DNA of 64,000 nucleotides from Lactiplantibacillus plantarum EGD-AQ4 (GCF_000463075.2 NZ_AVAQ01000001.1:1-64000), one strand, 5' to 3'. Numbered from the stretch's first letter, positions 46,661-55,065 are shown. Made by a program: numbers and translations. The notes: generated by a model from the letters alone, not told the origin.

Positions 46661-46812
46661 ATCAATGTTACTGCAAGACGGCGTCTCATTTTTGGGCCAA
46701 TACCGTTAGTGTCGTATCCGACAAGCTCAAATGAGTATGGAAATTCGTCGTAAGTTCCATGAAATCACTGATTCGAAAAGTTAAAACATAGGTGATAAAG
46801 TTTAGCTATCAA

Positions 46813-47180
46813 CAGAAACTAGTCTGACAGTTGAATGACAAAGTAACTGGTTTCTGAAAATCAATGATCAGTTCATTAATATAGTTGGGTCCATAAATGT
46901 CCGCCTTTCGAATAGAATCCCGGCTGGAAGGTATTCTGGGCAAGGCCCAGTGGTGAAATTTCACTTAGCAAGCGTTGTGTGCTTGGTTAGTGAAAGACCA
47001 GTATTTAAGACGTGGGTTGTCGGCTTAAATCTGTGTCCACTACGTTCCGGCCATTGCCCAGAATGCCTGGAAGCCGGCGTAGGACGACCCTACCATTGCA
47101 TGTTTATGGTAACTTGCACTGCTTCCAGCGGGTCTTAGCTGGCTGCACTTGAACTTAGAAAATAGCAAGATTTAATCGTG
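46813..47180. ncRNA. Repeated structured element, copy B (candidate noncoding RNA)
   Basis: Second copy of the element at 11620-11980. The long stem 46930-46947 with 47049-47067 (ATTCTGGGCAA with TTGCCCAGAAT) uses different bases from copy A but pairs as well. The similarity also covers an upstream block (GTCTGACAGTTGAATG). Like copy A it sits in a gene-free interval, here about 880 bases between the LytTR-ABC regulator and a HAD phosphatase. Strand and 5'/3' ends are not determined; no clean terminator is seen on either strand. Confidence 0.7.
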
Positions 47181-47432
47181 ATTCATGAGATTTACCTAGC
47201 ACATAACCACATATGACTGAAATGCGTTCAGGTCAGACTGGGGCTTCCAGTGAATGACGCGGGGACGATATAATTAATACGCTAGTAAAGCTAATCCTCA
47301 GTTCTGATCTGTTTGATTGACACACTATGAAATAAAGCGGTTGCATTTCCCTCAATCTTTCGCTAGAGTGGAATGGTAAAGCTAAACTGACCGAGGACGG
47401 TCGTAGTGGACTGGATGAGAGGGACGATTGAA

Positions 47433-48254
47433 ATGTATAAGATGATTGTTTGTGATTTAGATGAAACATTGATGAATGATGACGGGACGTTGTCTGCCAA
47501 GAATACGGCGGCCATCAAAGCGGCGGCTGAAAAGGGCGTGTTCTTCGTGCCAAATTCCGGGCGGAGTTATACTTCTTTTCAAAATGACTTGGAAACAATG
47601 GGGCTTCGCAATCAACCGCACCAATATTCGATTTCATATAATGGTGGCTTGATTTTGGAAAACGCTGGCAACAAACCGTTAGCCGTTAATGCCATGCCTT
47701 ATGAACTGGCCCAAGGTGTCTTTGAAGCCGGGGTCGCAGATGAACGTGCAGCGACCCATGTATACACGCAAGATAAATTGTACATTTATAATCCGGTTGC
47801 CAGTGATTCCGCCTACCTTGAAAATCGCGGAGTGACGTTTGAAGTGATGGACGAACCTGATTTTTCACGCTTCAAGGATATGAACATCATGAAGATTATC
47901 ATGGCCTTGCCAACGATGGCCGACCGCAAAGCGATGCGGGCTGCGGCGGAACAACGGGTTGACGCTAGTAAGTTAGCCGTCACCTATTCATCGGACCGGT
48001 ACGTGGAATTCAATCCCGCCGGCGTGAATAAGGGGAGTGCGACCTTGCAATTGGGCAAATTACTCGGAATCACCGCGGATGAAATCATTGCGGCTGGTGA
48101 TAACGGGAATGACTTACCAATGTTGAATGCTGTGGGCCTGCCAGTCAGTGTTGCAAATGGGATTGACACCGTCAAAGCAGCGGCGAAGTACGTGACGGCA
48201 GCGGATAATAATCATGATGCGTTAGCTGAAGTAATTAATAAATTTGTATTATAA
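47433..48254 (+). CDS. HAD-superfamily phosphatase, Cof/YidA type
   Basis: 273 residues. Motif I DLDET (Asp8, Asp10), a type IIB cap, the lysine region (AGVNKGSATLQLG) and motif IV AAGDNGNDLPML. Enzymes of this group hydrolyse sugar phosphates or flavin phosphates; the substrate cannot be assigned. GAGAGGG precedes ATG 47433; an earlier in-frame start at 47406 lacks support. Confidence 0.92.
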   Translation: MYKMIVCDLDETLMNDDGTLSAKNTAAIKAAAEKGVFFVPNSGRSYTSFQNDLETMGLRNQPHQYSISYNGGLILENAGNKPLAVNAMPYELAQGVFEAGVADERAATHVYTQDKLYIYNPVASDSAYLENRGVTFEVMDEPDFSRFKDMNIMKIIMALPTMADRKAMRAAAEQRVDASKLAVTYSSDRYVEFNPAGVNKGSATLQLGKLLGITADEIIAAGDNGNDLPMLNAVGLPVSVANGIDTVKAAAKYVTAADNNHDALAEVINKFVL

Positions 48255-48279
48255 ACCGATTTTTATCGTCAAAATGAAA

Positions 48280-48315
48280 GATACCATTTGGATTTCAATA
48301 TTTACAAGTGGTATC
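48280..48315 (+). other. Inverted repeat before the 202-residue gene
   Basis: GATACCATTTG and CAAGTGGTATC match at 10 of 11 positions around a 14-base centre; no T-run follows. It could be an operator for the next promoter (TTGAAA at about 48324) or a weak hairpin. Confidence 0.45.
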
Positions 48316-48383
48316 ATGATAATTGAAAATGTGCTAATATGAGATAAATTATTTGTTACAAATTACCGAATGGGGGAACACGC

Positions 48384-48992
48384 ATGAGTGCGATTCGCGA
48401 CGATTTAGCTAAGGCGATTAAGAATAAAAACCTCGTTGAGATTTATTCCAAGGGAACCAATGAGCAATTTAGTGTCGGCTATGTCATTCAGCAGGACGAA
48501 AAGTTTGTGCTGGTTAAGGCCGTTAATGTCGATGGTGAACTAGATGGGCTAGTGGTTTTTCGTAAAGCATCGTTAGCCCGCGTGATTAGTGACACTGATT
48601 ATTTGAAGAGTATGACGACCATCATTACACTCGCCAAGCAACGCGGGTACTTTGACGTCTGGAATACGGAACGGTTGGTCACTAAGTTGTTGAAGAAGCA
48701 AAGTAAGACCAAGCATTCACTGCTCAAGACACTGTTGAAGCAGGCCTTCCGTCACGATCAAGTCATTCAATTGTCTGGTCGTATCAAGAAGCACGGTGAT
48801 AGTTATGCTGGCTTTATTCACAGTGAACACAAGAAGTACATCGAATTCAATTACGTCGATATGTTTGACCTCAAAAAGCGGCCGCAAATTGCGATTCGCT
48901 ATGCTGAAATTGATGAGGCCAGTTTTCATAGCTTTGAGACCTTTAACACCACCGCGGTGATTGAAAGTTTCATGCCCGGTGATTTTCATTAA
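48384..48992 (+). CDS. Unrecognised 202-residue protein with two small beta-rich modules
   Basis: No named family recognised. The N-terminal ~70 residues (LVEIYSKG...FVLVKAVNVDGELDGLVVFRKASLARV) look like a small SH3/LSm-type barrel. A basic helical linker (LVTKLLKKQSKTKHSLLKTLLK) is followed by a second beta-rich part (VIQLSGRIKKHGDSYAGFI...). No signal peptide or membrane helix. GGGGGAA lies upstream of the ATG at correct spacing, and a terminator follows. The basic linker with barrel-like ends would fit nucleic-acid binding, but this is conjecture. Confidence 0.75.
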   Translation: MSAIRDDLAKAIKNKNLVEIYSKGTNEQFSVGYVIQQDEKFVLVKAVNVDGELDGLVVFRKASLARVISDTDYLKSMTTIITLAKQRGYFDVWNTERLVTKLLKKQSKTKHSLLKTLLKQAFRHDQVIQLSGRIKKHGDSYAGFIHSEHKKYIEFNYVDMFDLKKRPQIAIRYAEIDEASFHSFETFNTTAVIESFMPGDFH

Positions 48993-49001
48993 CTAAAATA
49001 A

Positions 49002-49038
49002 TCAAGCGACGCCAATAGTGTATGGGGGTCGCTTTTTT
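49002..49038 (+). terminator. Terminator after the 202-residue gene
   Basis: AAGCGACGCC pairs with GGGGTCGCTT, followed by TTTT. Confidence 0.8.
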
Positions 49039-49222
49039 GATGCGGTCATAACTGTTAGTCGCAGGAATAATGATCTGCTGCCAAAAGGCCTGGGTGCCAT
49101 GGGGCGACTGGGTTGAGGCCCATTTCGTTAGAAGTCAGTGATTCGATAAAGATTGTTAAGTTTTTATGCTGTAAATATACAAACCGGATTAATTTCGCTA
49201 CAATGGTAGTATTGAGCTGAAT

Positions 49223-50554
49223 GTGGGGAGGGGAGCAGTTATCGTTTACGTTTATTGGTATATCGCGGCGTTTGACCATTGGTACTCAGTCATGCTGGTA
49301 TTTTTACTACAAATACTGATCAATCGCGAGTTACGCCAGAAAAGGGTGTATGCCAGTATCGCGGTGATGACCGTGCTCCTGACCGCGATTTATATGCTAT
49401 ACGACGACTATTCGGATATTATCACCTTTATGGTCAACATGGGGCTGCTGGCGTTTGTGCGTCGCAAAAAATACTTCATTGTCACCAGTCTGACCGCGAC
49501 GTTAGCCTACATTCTATTTAGTTTCTTTGGCAACTACGCGACCGAGTCGATTCTGCACCTGCTCAATCTCGGATTAAATGATTGGAGCGGCTGGTTATTT
49601 GAGTTAATTGGTGAGACGATTGTGACTGCCTGCATGCTGGCAGTGGCTGTTAGCTTTAAAATTTTACAAAAACGTTATCCACGGCAATTTAGTGACGAAG
49701 TAACCCTAAACGTCATCGTCAGCGCCATGGTCGTGGTGGCCGTGGCCTTCTTCACCATTACGACTGCCGCCGACAATTACAATATTGGTTCCGGCTTTTT
49801 AGGCATTTTGATGCTGATTCTAGTAGCCATCTTGATGATTAATGGTGGCACGTTTATTTACTTATTTTATAGCTATACGATGCGTCTTCAGAGTAATCGA
49901 CAGGCTCTAGAGCGCAAGCAGTATGATATTTATGTTAAAAATCTTGAAAGTAGTTACCAGAATCTACGTAAGTTCCGCCACGACTACCAGAATATTCTGT
50001 TGTCGTTGGGCGAATACATCCATACGGCGGATGATCCTGAATTGCAACAATATTTTGACCGGGTCGTCATCAAGTCCCAGCAGAGTTTGAGCCGCGATTT
50101 TGGTCATTTTGATAATTTAGAGCAGATTAAGGACAAAGCCTTAAAAGCGATTGTCCAGAGTAAGTTTTCGGCCGCGCGCCAAGCAGGGATTCAAGTTCGG
50201 CTGGAAGCCAATGACCCCGTCGCTGCGTTGTCAATCGACCCCGTAACCTTAGCGCGGGTCAGTGGCATTTTATTAGATAACGCCATTGAAGCGGTCAAAG
50301 GACAGAGTGGCGGCCAAATCACTGTGGCGGTAGTCAAGTATCCGAAGATGGTCGAATTGATTTTTGCCAATTCACTGGCGGCACCGATCGAACGGTTAGA
50401 CCAATTGATGGTGGCCGGCCATACATCCAAGGGCGCGGGTCACGGACAGGGCTTAGCGACTGTCCGTGAGTTATTAGACCCGTTGGCCAACGTGACCTAT
50501 GAAGTCAGTTCGCGCCACCGATTTGAGTTTATTATTAGCATTGAAAGTGAGTGA
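49223..50554 (+). CDS. AgrC-type (LamK/LamC-like) sensor histidine kinase
   Basis: About 443 residues: six membrane helices in the first ~210, then a DHp with RKFRHDYQN (His253 counted from GTG 49223) and a GHKL ATPase domain (N-box DNAIEA, G-box GHGQGLATV). This is the AgrC/ComD layout that senses peptide pheromones. No pheromone or AgrB processing gene is adjacent, as in the orphan LamKR system of L. plantarum. The start is uncertain: the strong GGGGAGGGGAG lies downstream of GTG 49223 and points to an in-frame ATC at 49241. The stop overlaps the response regulator. Confidence 0.85.
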   Translation: MGRGAVIVYVYWYIAAFDHWYSVMLVFLLQILINRELRQKRVYASIAVMTVLLTAIYMLYDDYSDIITFMVNMGLLAFVRRKKYFIVTSLTATLAYILFSFFGNYATESILHLLNLGLNDWSGWLFELIGETIVTACMLAVAVSFKILQKRYPRQFSDEVTLNVIVSAMVVVAVAFFTITTAADNYNIGSGFLGILMLILVAILMINGGTFIYLFYSYTMRLQSNRQALERKQYDIYVKNLESSYQNLRKFRHDYQNILLSLGEYIHTADDPELQQYFDRVVIKSQQSLSRDFGHFDNLEQIKDKALKAIVQSKFSAARQAGIQVRLEANDPVAALSIDPVTLARVSGILLDNAIEAVKGQSGGQITVAVVKYPKMVELIFANSLAAPIERLDQLMVAGHTSKGAGHGQGLATVRELLDPLANVTYEVSSRHRFEFIISIESE

Positions 50555-51327
50555 GCAGCGTGTTAAAAACCTTTGTTGTGGAAGATGATTCAGAGCAATT
50601 AGCGACCTTAAAGCAAATTATTACGAATCACATTATGATTAATGATTTTGACATGGAATTGACTTTGGCAACTGGTCAAGCCCAAACGCTGTTGGATTAC
50701 ATGCAGAGCCATGAAAGTGTAGAAGGCTTGTATTTTTTGGATATTGAATATCCAGGCCAGGACTTGAATGGCTTGTCGCTAGCAACTAAAATTCGTGAGG
50801 CTGACGTGAACGCTAAAATCGTCTTTGTCTCGACCCACTCTGAAATGGCGTTTTTGACGTTTGAACGGCGCATCGAACCACTGGACTTTATCGTCAAGGA
50901 CTTAGGCCAAGATACCGTCAAAGCCAAGGTCGAAACCGATATTCGCGTGGCATACGAGCGCTATACCAAGCAGGGGGTCACGAGTAAGGCGACGTTCTCT
51001 TATTCTAAGGGTGGCCAACTGTTCAACGTGCCGCTGGAACAAGTCTTGTTCATCGAGACTGGAACCAGTCGTAACAAGCTGGTCTTGCACTTATTAGACC
51101 GGATCGTTCAGTATAATGGCAAAATCAGTGACGAAACGGTTGCGCATCCTGAGCTATTCCGGGTACACAAGAGTTTCTTGGTCAATCCGCAGATGCTGGT
51201 GCGGATTGATAAGCAACATCAGCTCGGCTACTTTGAAAACGGCGAAACGGTCGACATTGCCATTCGGAAGATGCATGATTTAGTCGCTTTGATCAAACAG
51301 TCTGATTTATCGGTCACGATGGATTAG
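50551..51327 (+). CDS. AgrA-type (LamR/LamA-like) LytTR response regulator
   Basis: 258 residues: a receiver domain with VVEDDSEQL acidic pocket and phospho-acceptor Asp64 (LDIEYPG), then a LytTR DNA-binding domain (residues ~150-250, FRVHKSFLVNPQML). It overlaps the kinase gene by 4 bases. GTG 50551 is assumed; GTG 50560 is also possible. LytTR regulators bind imperfect direct repeats; targets cannot be read from this window. Confidence 0.9.
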   Translation: MSSVLKTFVVEDDSEQLATLKQIITNHIMINDFDMELTLATGQAQTLLDYMQSHESVEGLYFLDIEYPGQDLNGLSLATKIREADVNAKIVFVSTHSEMAFLTFERRIEPLDFIVKDLGQDTVKAKVETDIRVAYERYTKQGVTSKATFSYSKGGQLFNVPLEQVLFIETGTSRNKLVLHLLDRIVQYNGKISDETVAHPELFRVHKSFLVNPQMLVRIDKQHQLGYFENGETVDIAIRKMHDLVALIKQSDLSVTMD

Positions 51328-51379
51328 CGCGACTCTTATGTAACAAAACCGTTAATGACAACTAAATAATCCTAACGTT

Positions 51380-51413
51380 GGTGCAGGCTATTTTGAGCTT
51401 TGCACCTTTTTTG
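51380..51413 (+). terminator. Terminator of the two-component operon
   Basis: GGTGCAGGCT and AGCTTTGCACC pair around ATTTTG, followed by TTTTTT. Confidence 0.8.
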
Positions 51414-51487
51414 TGTTTCAGTCGTGATTTGCAGGTATCCTTATAGTATCAAATACCAGTTATGGGGACTGGATTGGAGGTGGTGTC

Positions 51488-51826
51488 ATGAAGCAGTTTT
51501 GGTCACTGAGTCTAATGATTCTGGCGGGCTGTCTGTTGATTTTTGGTTCTGAATATAGTTTACAAGGCGATTATCATCGGCCAGTCAAGCAGTTGACAGT
51601 GTCGAAAGTGGTTTATCATCAAAACGCCACCTCCGCCACAATCAGCGGTCACACGAAACATGGCGTGATCGTGACAGTCAAGAGTGGCAAGCATGTTCGC
51701 CAAGTGATTTCAAATAAGCAAAATGGCAAGTTTTATCTCAAAATGCCCGTTAAAAAGCAAGTGACGATTCGGGTCGTGGGGTTGAAACCGAAAGTCTTAA
51801 AGGTACCAAGTGGGACAAAGAGTTAG
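51488..51826 (+). CDS. Small exported protein, possible lipoprotein (112 aa)
   Basis: The N-terminus (MKQFWSLSLMILAGC) has a short hydrophobic stretch ending in LAGC, a good lipobox with Cys15, but hydrophobic residues continue after the Cys, so an uncleaved anchor is also possible. The remainder is a basic, beta-rich domain of about 75 residues with an Ig-like pattern (ATISGHTKHGVIVTVKSG). GGAGG precedes the ATG. It follows the agr-like system and has its own terminator. Function unknown. Confidence 0.75.
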   Translation: MKQFWSLSLMILAGCLLIFGSEYSLQGDYHRPVKQLTVSKVVYHQNATSATISGHTKHGVIVTVKSGKHVRQVISNKQNGKFYLKMPVKKQVTIRVVGLKPKVLKVPSGTKS

Positions 51827-51833
51827 TTTAGTG

Positions 51834-51857
51834 AGAGCGCATTGCACGCTCTTTTTT
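51834..51857 (+). terminator. Terminator after the small exported protein
   Basis: AGAGCG and CGCTCT with a seven-base loop and a TTTTT run. Confidence 0.75.
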
Positions 51858-52079
51858 GTTGGTTTGAAACGAGTCCCGTTTACGAGAGTGCCGGGTTTAC
51901 AGGCTAGCATTGATGGTCAATAATTGCCAGGCCGTTCTAAAGATGGATTCGGACCTAGCAGCGCTATTGAGTGAGCCGCGGTGCTTTGCTAAAAATCCAT
52001 TAAGCTTCATCCGAGTGGCTAGGCGCTACCCATATTTTAGCGTAAGGTGAACATGACTAGATAAGGGGAGCGTGCGGGA

Positions 52080-52448
52080 ATGTTAGTGATTGGCATTATT
52101 TTGATCATCGGGATTGTCGGGACTTTTGTCCTGCGATTCCAATATCATTTTCGATTATCGATGGGCGCAGTGACTGAGACCGCGTTTGCATGTTCGTTAT
52201 TAAATATCGGCGTCTTTTTATTATTCGTGTTGCTGGGACAACTCACCGGACCAGTCTTGTTGTCGCAGTGGGCCTACTTGCCAATTTATCGACTGTTACA
52301 AGGCGGCCTGATTCCCGTTATCGGGATTGGTCTCGCCATTTTCGGCATGGTTCGCGAAAAAGGCCTGATGAATTGGTGGTTACTGCACTTTAACGTCTTG
52401 TTTTTGATCTTTGACGTGTTATTCGTGTGGGTGGGCGCGGATATGTGA
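52080..52448 (+). CDS. Hypothetical four-helix membrane protein (122 aa)
   Basis: Four hydrophobic segments (about 2-20, 38-58, 70-92, 98-118) with short loops and no soluble domain. AAGGGGAG lies upstream of the ATG. No family recognised; monocistronic, with a terminator about 175 bases downstream. Confidence 0.75.
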   Translation: MLVIGIILIIGIVGTFVLRFQYHFRLSMGAVTETAFACSLLNIGVFLLFVLLGQLTGPVLLSQWAYLPIYRLLQGGLIPVIGIGLAIFGMVREKGLMNWWLLHFNVLFLIFDVLFVWVGADM

Positions 52449-52621
52449 TGAGTTTGGACCGGTGTCTGTGTAAAATGAAAATTGAAATTAGGGCGGATGT
52501 TTGGGTAGTAAGTGAGACGTCCCGCCATTGAAATTACGTTACTAGTGGATGTATTTATGCGCGGAATTCACTCAGCTCAGCAAGCGTATATCGGATGACC
52601 TGCCTAATCGTATTTTTAAGA

Positions 52622-52661
52622 TAAAAATCCGTACCGTCCTTACGACTGATGCGGATTTTTT
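52622..52661. terminator. Bidirectional terminator
   Basis: AAAAATCCGTA and TGCGGATTTTTT pair with an 18-base loop. It lies between convergent genes and could serve both. Confidence 0.75.
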
Positions 52662-52736
52662 CGTATTGTACAACAGGTCTCCAGCTAAACACATGCCAGG
52701 TAGTGCCTCAATTTGTTAATCGACATTTCAGTCAAC

Positions 52737-53423
52737 TTAATGCATCAAGAGCAGGCTCATCGCCAAAGCATTAATGATAAAGTGGAGACTCATACTGGCG
52801 TGAATTTTGCCAGTCTTCTGATAGACACTTGCCAGGACGAGTCCCATTGTGAGGTAAATCATGAAACTGGGTAGCGTGGAACTACTATGCAGGCTGCCGA
52901 AGACGAGGCCACTGAGGATGATTTTGAGCCAGGATTGCTTGAAAAAGGCATTCATAAGGACACCCCGAAAAACCAGTTCTTCGGTAATCGGCGTCAAGAA
53001 CACCGCGCTGAGGGCCATTAGCCACAGCGAAAGCGTGCTGCCGGCCATCAAATTTTGAATTGCGGTGTTATTTTGAGTTTGACTCTGATGATAAATAAGT
53101 TGATTAAGTAATTGAAATAGACTTTCCAGTACTAATATGACGGCGTAACCGCCAAGAACGATGTACCAGTCGTGGCGAGTCATTCGTTTTGGCTGATACG
53201 CTCCCGTATAATGACGCATCAGAGCATTGGCAGCTAAGATGACGATGCCAAAAACGAGCACGTAAACGACGGCTAAGGAGATTTCTAAGCTCGTGACTCG
53301 TGATTGCCGATTGAGTTGGTTAATTAACCTAAGTAACATTGGGGGAATGACGACGCCAATTACCAGGCCAATCGTCATTAATACCCGGGCGAGCCAGCCT
53401 AATCCCCGGTCGACTAATTCCAT
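52737..53423 (-). CDS. CPBP-family intramembrane metalloprotease (Abi/CAAX type)
   Basis: 228 residues with about seven membrane helices and the family motifs EELVFRG (EEXXXR), a downstream FGSLH, and HFIINALA. In lactobacilli these proteins occur both as bacteriocin immunity proteins and as stand-alone copies; no bacteriocin gene is adjacent here. AGAGGTG precedes the ATG. Confidence 0.87.
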   Translation of the reverse strand: MELVDRGLGWLARVLMTIGLVIGVVIPPMLLRLINQLNRQSRVTSLEISLAVVYVLVFGIVILAANALMRHYTGAYQPKRMTRHDWYIVLGGYAVILVLESLFQLLNQLIYHQSQTQNNTAIQNLMAGSTLSLWLMALSAVFLTPITEELVFRGVLMNAFFKQSWLKIILSGLVFGSLHSSSTLPSFMIYLTMGLVLASVYQKTGKIHASMSLHFIINALAMSLLLMH

Positions 53424-53615
53424 TGGACTTCACCTCTTGAGGCAATTTTACCGCAGTCGCGGACTTGAAACACGTAATTGCAAATCTGAACGATCGATAG
53501 CGCGAATGAGGCTGCTTGGATTCTGGTATTATTAATATGCGGAATTTTTAAAAATTATGTAAAAACAATCATATATTTAAAAAATAATCTTTAATTTTAC
53601 CGTTTCCAGATAAAT

Positions 53616-53653
53616 CTTCACAATTTCTTCACAATTATGTAATAGTATATACT
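53616..53653 (+). promoter_or_regulatory. Direct repeat and -10 of the candidate small RNA
   Basis: CTTCACAATT occurs twice, 11 bases apart (53616 and 53627), followed by TATACT (53648-53653). No standard -35 is present, so the repeats may be an activator site; the spacing resembles a PhoP box. Confidence 0.45.
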
Positions 53654-53786
53654 TGTACCTAATAGTTATACACTTGTTCATTTTACTCCCCCAAAGTGGA
53701 TGGACGAGCAAGTACAATCCCCCATATTGTACTTAAACCTAACTCTTTGGCCCTACTGCTAATAAGCGGTAGAGTCATTTTTTTTG
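53654..53786 (+). ncRNA. Candidate small RNA with C-rich loops
   Basis: A ~130-base intergenic transcript candidate. First stem: ACTTG..CAAGT (about 53671-53715), its loop containing ACTCCCCCA. Second: AGTACAAT/ATTGTACT around a CCCCCAT loop (53710-53733). Third: a terminator CTACTGCT/AGCGGTAG with TTTTTTTT (53753-53785). There is no coding frame with a ribosome binding site. Unpaired UCCCCC loops are typical of small RNAs that block Shine-Dalgarno sequences. Confidence 0.6.
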
Positions 53787-53914
53787 CGCAAATTGCACCA
53801 ATAAGCGGCCTAAATTAGATTAAATCATTAATAAAGCCGTAGATATCAAGTCTGATTTGCGGATGATTTCGGTACTCAACGTTTTCATGATAAGGGCTAT
53901 TTACAGTCTGATAC

Positions 53915-53947
53915 CACAAAAAAGCCGAAGCAACGCGCTTCGGCTTT
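53915..53947 (-). terminator. Terminator of the OhrR-like gene
   Basis: AAAGCCGAAGCGCG..GCTTCGGCTTTTTT on the minus strand, 16 bases past the stop codon. Confidence 0.85.
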
Positions 53948-53962
53948 AATCGTCTGATGCTG

Positions 53963-54439
53963 TTAGAACGTGTCACCCGTATAATCAATTGTGCTTGGAT
54001 TAGCATTTTTAATGCGTTCAGAAGCAAAGTTGACCGTTTCGCGGATTTGGTCATACGTGTCTTGGTCTAAACCTAAGAGGTCCATGCAGGAGTTAACGTG
54101 CGCGAAAATCTCAGGCTTAGCATCGATCGCCTTTTGGGATAAGGAAATGTTGACCTGCCGTTCGTCATCGGTATCACGCTTCCGTTCGACCCAGCCTTGA
54201 GTCTGCATCCGCTTGAGTAGTGGGGTCAACGTCCCACTATCCAAGTTGACGTGTGATCCGAGTTCCCGGACCGTCATTGGACTCTTTTCCCACAATGCAA
54301 GTAACGTAATGTACTGCGGATAAGTCAGCTTAAAGGGTGCTAAAGCTTCGGCGTAAAAGTGATTGTAGCGTTTGCTGGCAGTGTAGAGTGCAAAACAGAG
54401 TTGTTCGTCTAACAAAATATTCTTCGTTGGTGTTGCCAT
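53963..54439 (-). CDS. ohrR: MarR-family regulator, OhrR-like peroxide sensor
   Basis: 158 residues, with a winged helix (VRELGSHVNLDSGTLTPLLKRM, then wing WVERKRDTDDERQVNI). A cysteine at position 15 in LDEQLCFALYTASK matches the redox-sensing Cys15 of B. subtilis OhrR. It would repress target genes until organic hydroperoxides oxidise the Cys. No ohr gene is adjacent, so the target may be elsewhere or the promoter its own. AGGAGG precedes the ATG. Confidence 0.85.
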   Translation of the reverse strand: MATPTKNILLDEQLCFALYTASKRYNHFYAEALAPFKLTYPQYITLLALWEKSPMTVRELGSHVNLDSGTLTPLLKRMQTQGWVERKRDTDDERQVNISLSQKAIDAKPEIFAHVNSCMDLLGLDQDTYDQIRETVNFASERIKNANPSTIDYTGDTF

Positions 54440-54470
54440 CAAACCGCCTCCTTTACTATTATTCTAGTAC

Positions 54471-54513
54471 ATTGTACGCAATTAATTTGCTAAATGCAAT
54501 TAATATTGCGCAA
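54471..54513 (-). promoter_or_regulatory. Promoter/operator region of the OhrR-like gene
   Basis: Minus-strand -10 TACAAT, with GCAATTAAT repeated at 54478 and 54496 (18 bases apart) and a TTGCGCAA palindrome at 54506. AT-rich repeats of this kind are consistent with autoregulation by a MarR/OhrR protein. Confidence 0.4.
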
Positions 54514-54552
54514 ATACATTGTTTTCTATCAAATTATTTATAAAAAGGTTGA

Positions 54553-55065
54553 TTAGCTGACCTTGCTATGGGTCGTTTGCCGGATACAAGTTAGAAATAA
54601 GTGGGCCATTGCTTGCTGGTTAATGACTAACTGGTGATTATCCGTGAAGGCGTATAGCGGGACTTGGTCAGGTAGATCAGTCGCATAGTGCTTGCTGACC
54701 GGAATCAGACAGGCCAGTTTGGTTTTATCGTGGACAAATTGGCGGGCGTCTTCGGGGGCCGATTTGATCGTTAATGACGCGAGTACGTGATAACCGTTGG
54801 GCACCAAGTGGCGCGCGTGTTTGACGTGCACACCGTGTAGCCGGGAACGTAACTGGAGTCCGGCCGTGGTCGTCAATTGTAACGCTTGCTTCAGTTCAAG
54901 CAAGTAGGACTGTTGGTTATCGATATTTTTCAGTCGAATTTTGAAGTGACCGAATGGAATGGCGCGGTCCTGTGCTTGGACAGCTAAGGTGTGTTGTTCG
55001 GCCCGCAGTTTCGACTTAACGGGCTCGAAAGTATACTGTTGTAAAAGTTGTGTTGCTGTTTCCAA
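54553..55065 (-). CDS. Hypothetical protein (170 aa)
   Basis: No recognised family. Soluble, with a basic, beta-rich composition (FGHFKIRLKNIDNQQSYLLELKQAL) and no signal peptide. The start is placed at TTG 55065 because AGGGAG lies 8 bases before it; GTG 55074 overlaps that ribosome binding site. Probably transcribed separately from the OhrR-like gene, from which it is 110 bases away. Confidence 0.65.
   Translation of the reverse strand: METATQLLQQYTFEPVKSKLRAEQHTLAVQAQDRAIPFGHFKIRLKNIDNQQSYLLELKQALQLTTTAGLQLRSRLHGVHVKHARHLVPNGYHVLASLTIKSAPEDARQFVHDKTKLACLIPVSKHYATDLPDQVPLYAFTDNHQLVINQQAMAHLFLTCIRQTTHSKVS

Noticed and set aside
46950-47138. 62-codon plus-strand frame in structured element copy B
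   Set aside because: Not preserved in copy A and no ribosome binding site.
11620-47180. The repeated element as an insertion sequence or composite transposon
   Set aside because: No transposase, no terminal inverted repeats and no obvious target duplications; the 35 kb between the copies is ordinary chromosome.
52737-53423. Bacteriocin immunity locus around the CPBP gene
   Set aside because: No double-glycine leader peptide or bacteriocin transporter gene found nearby; the ABC exporter at 44-46 kb is too distant to link.
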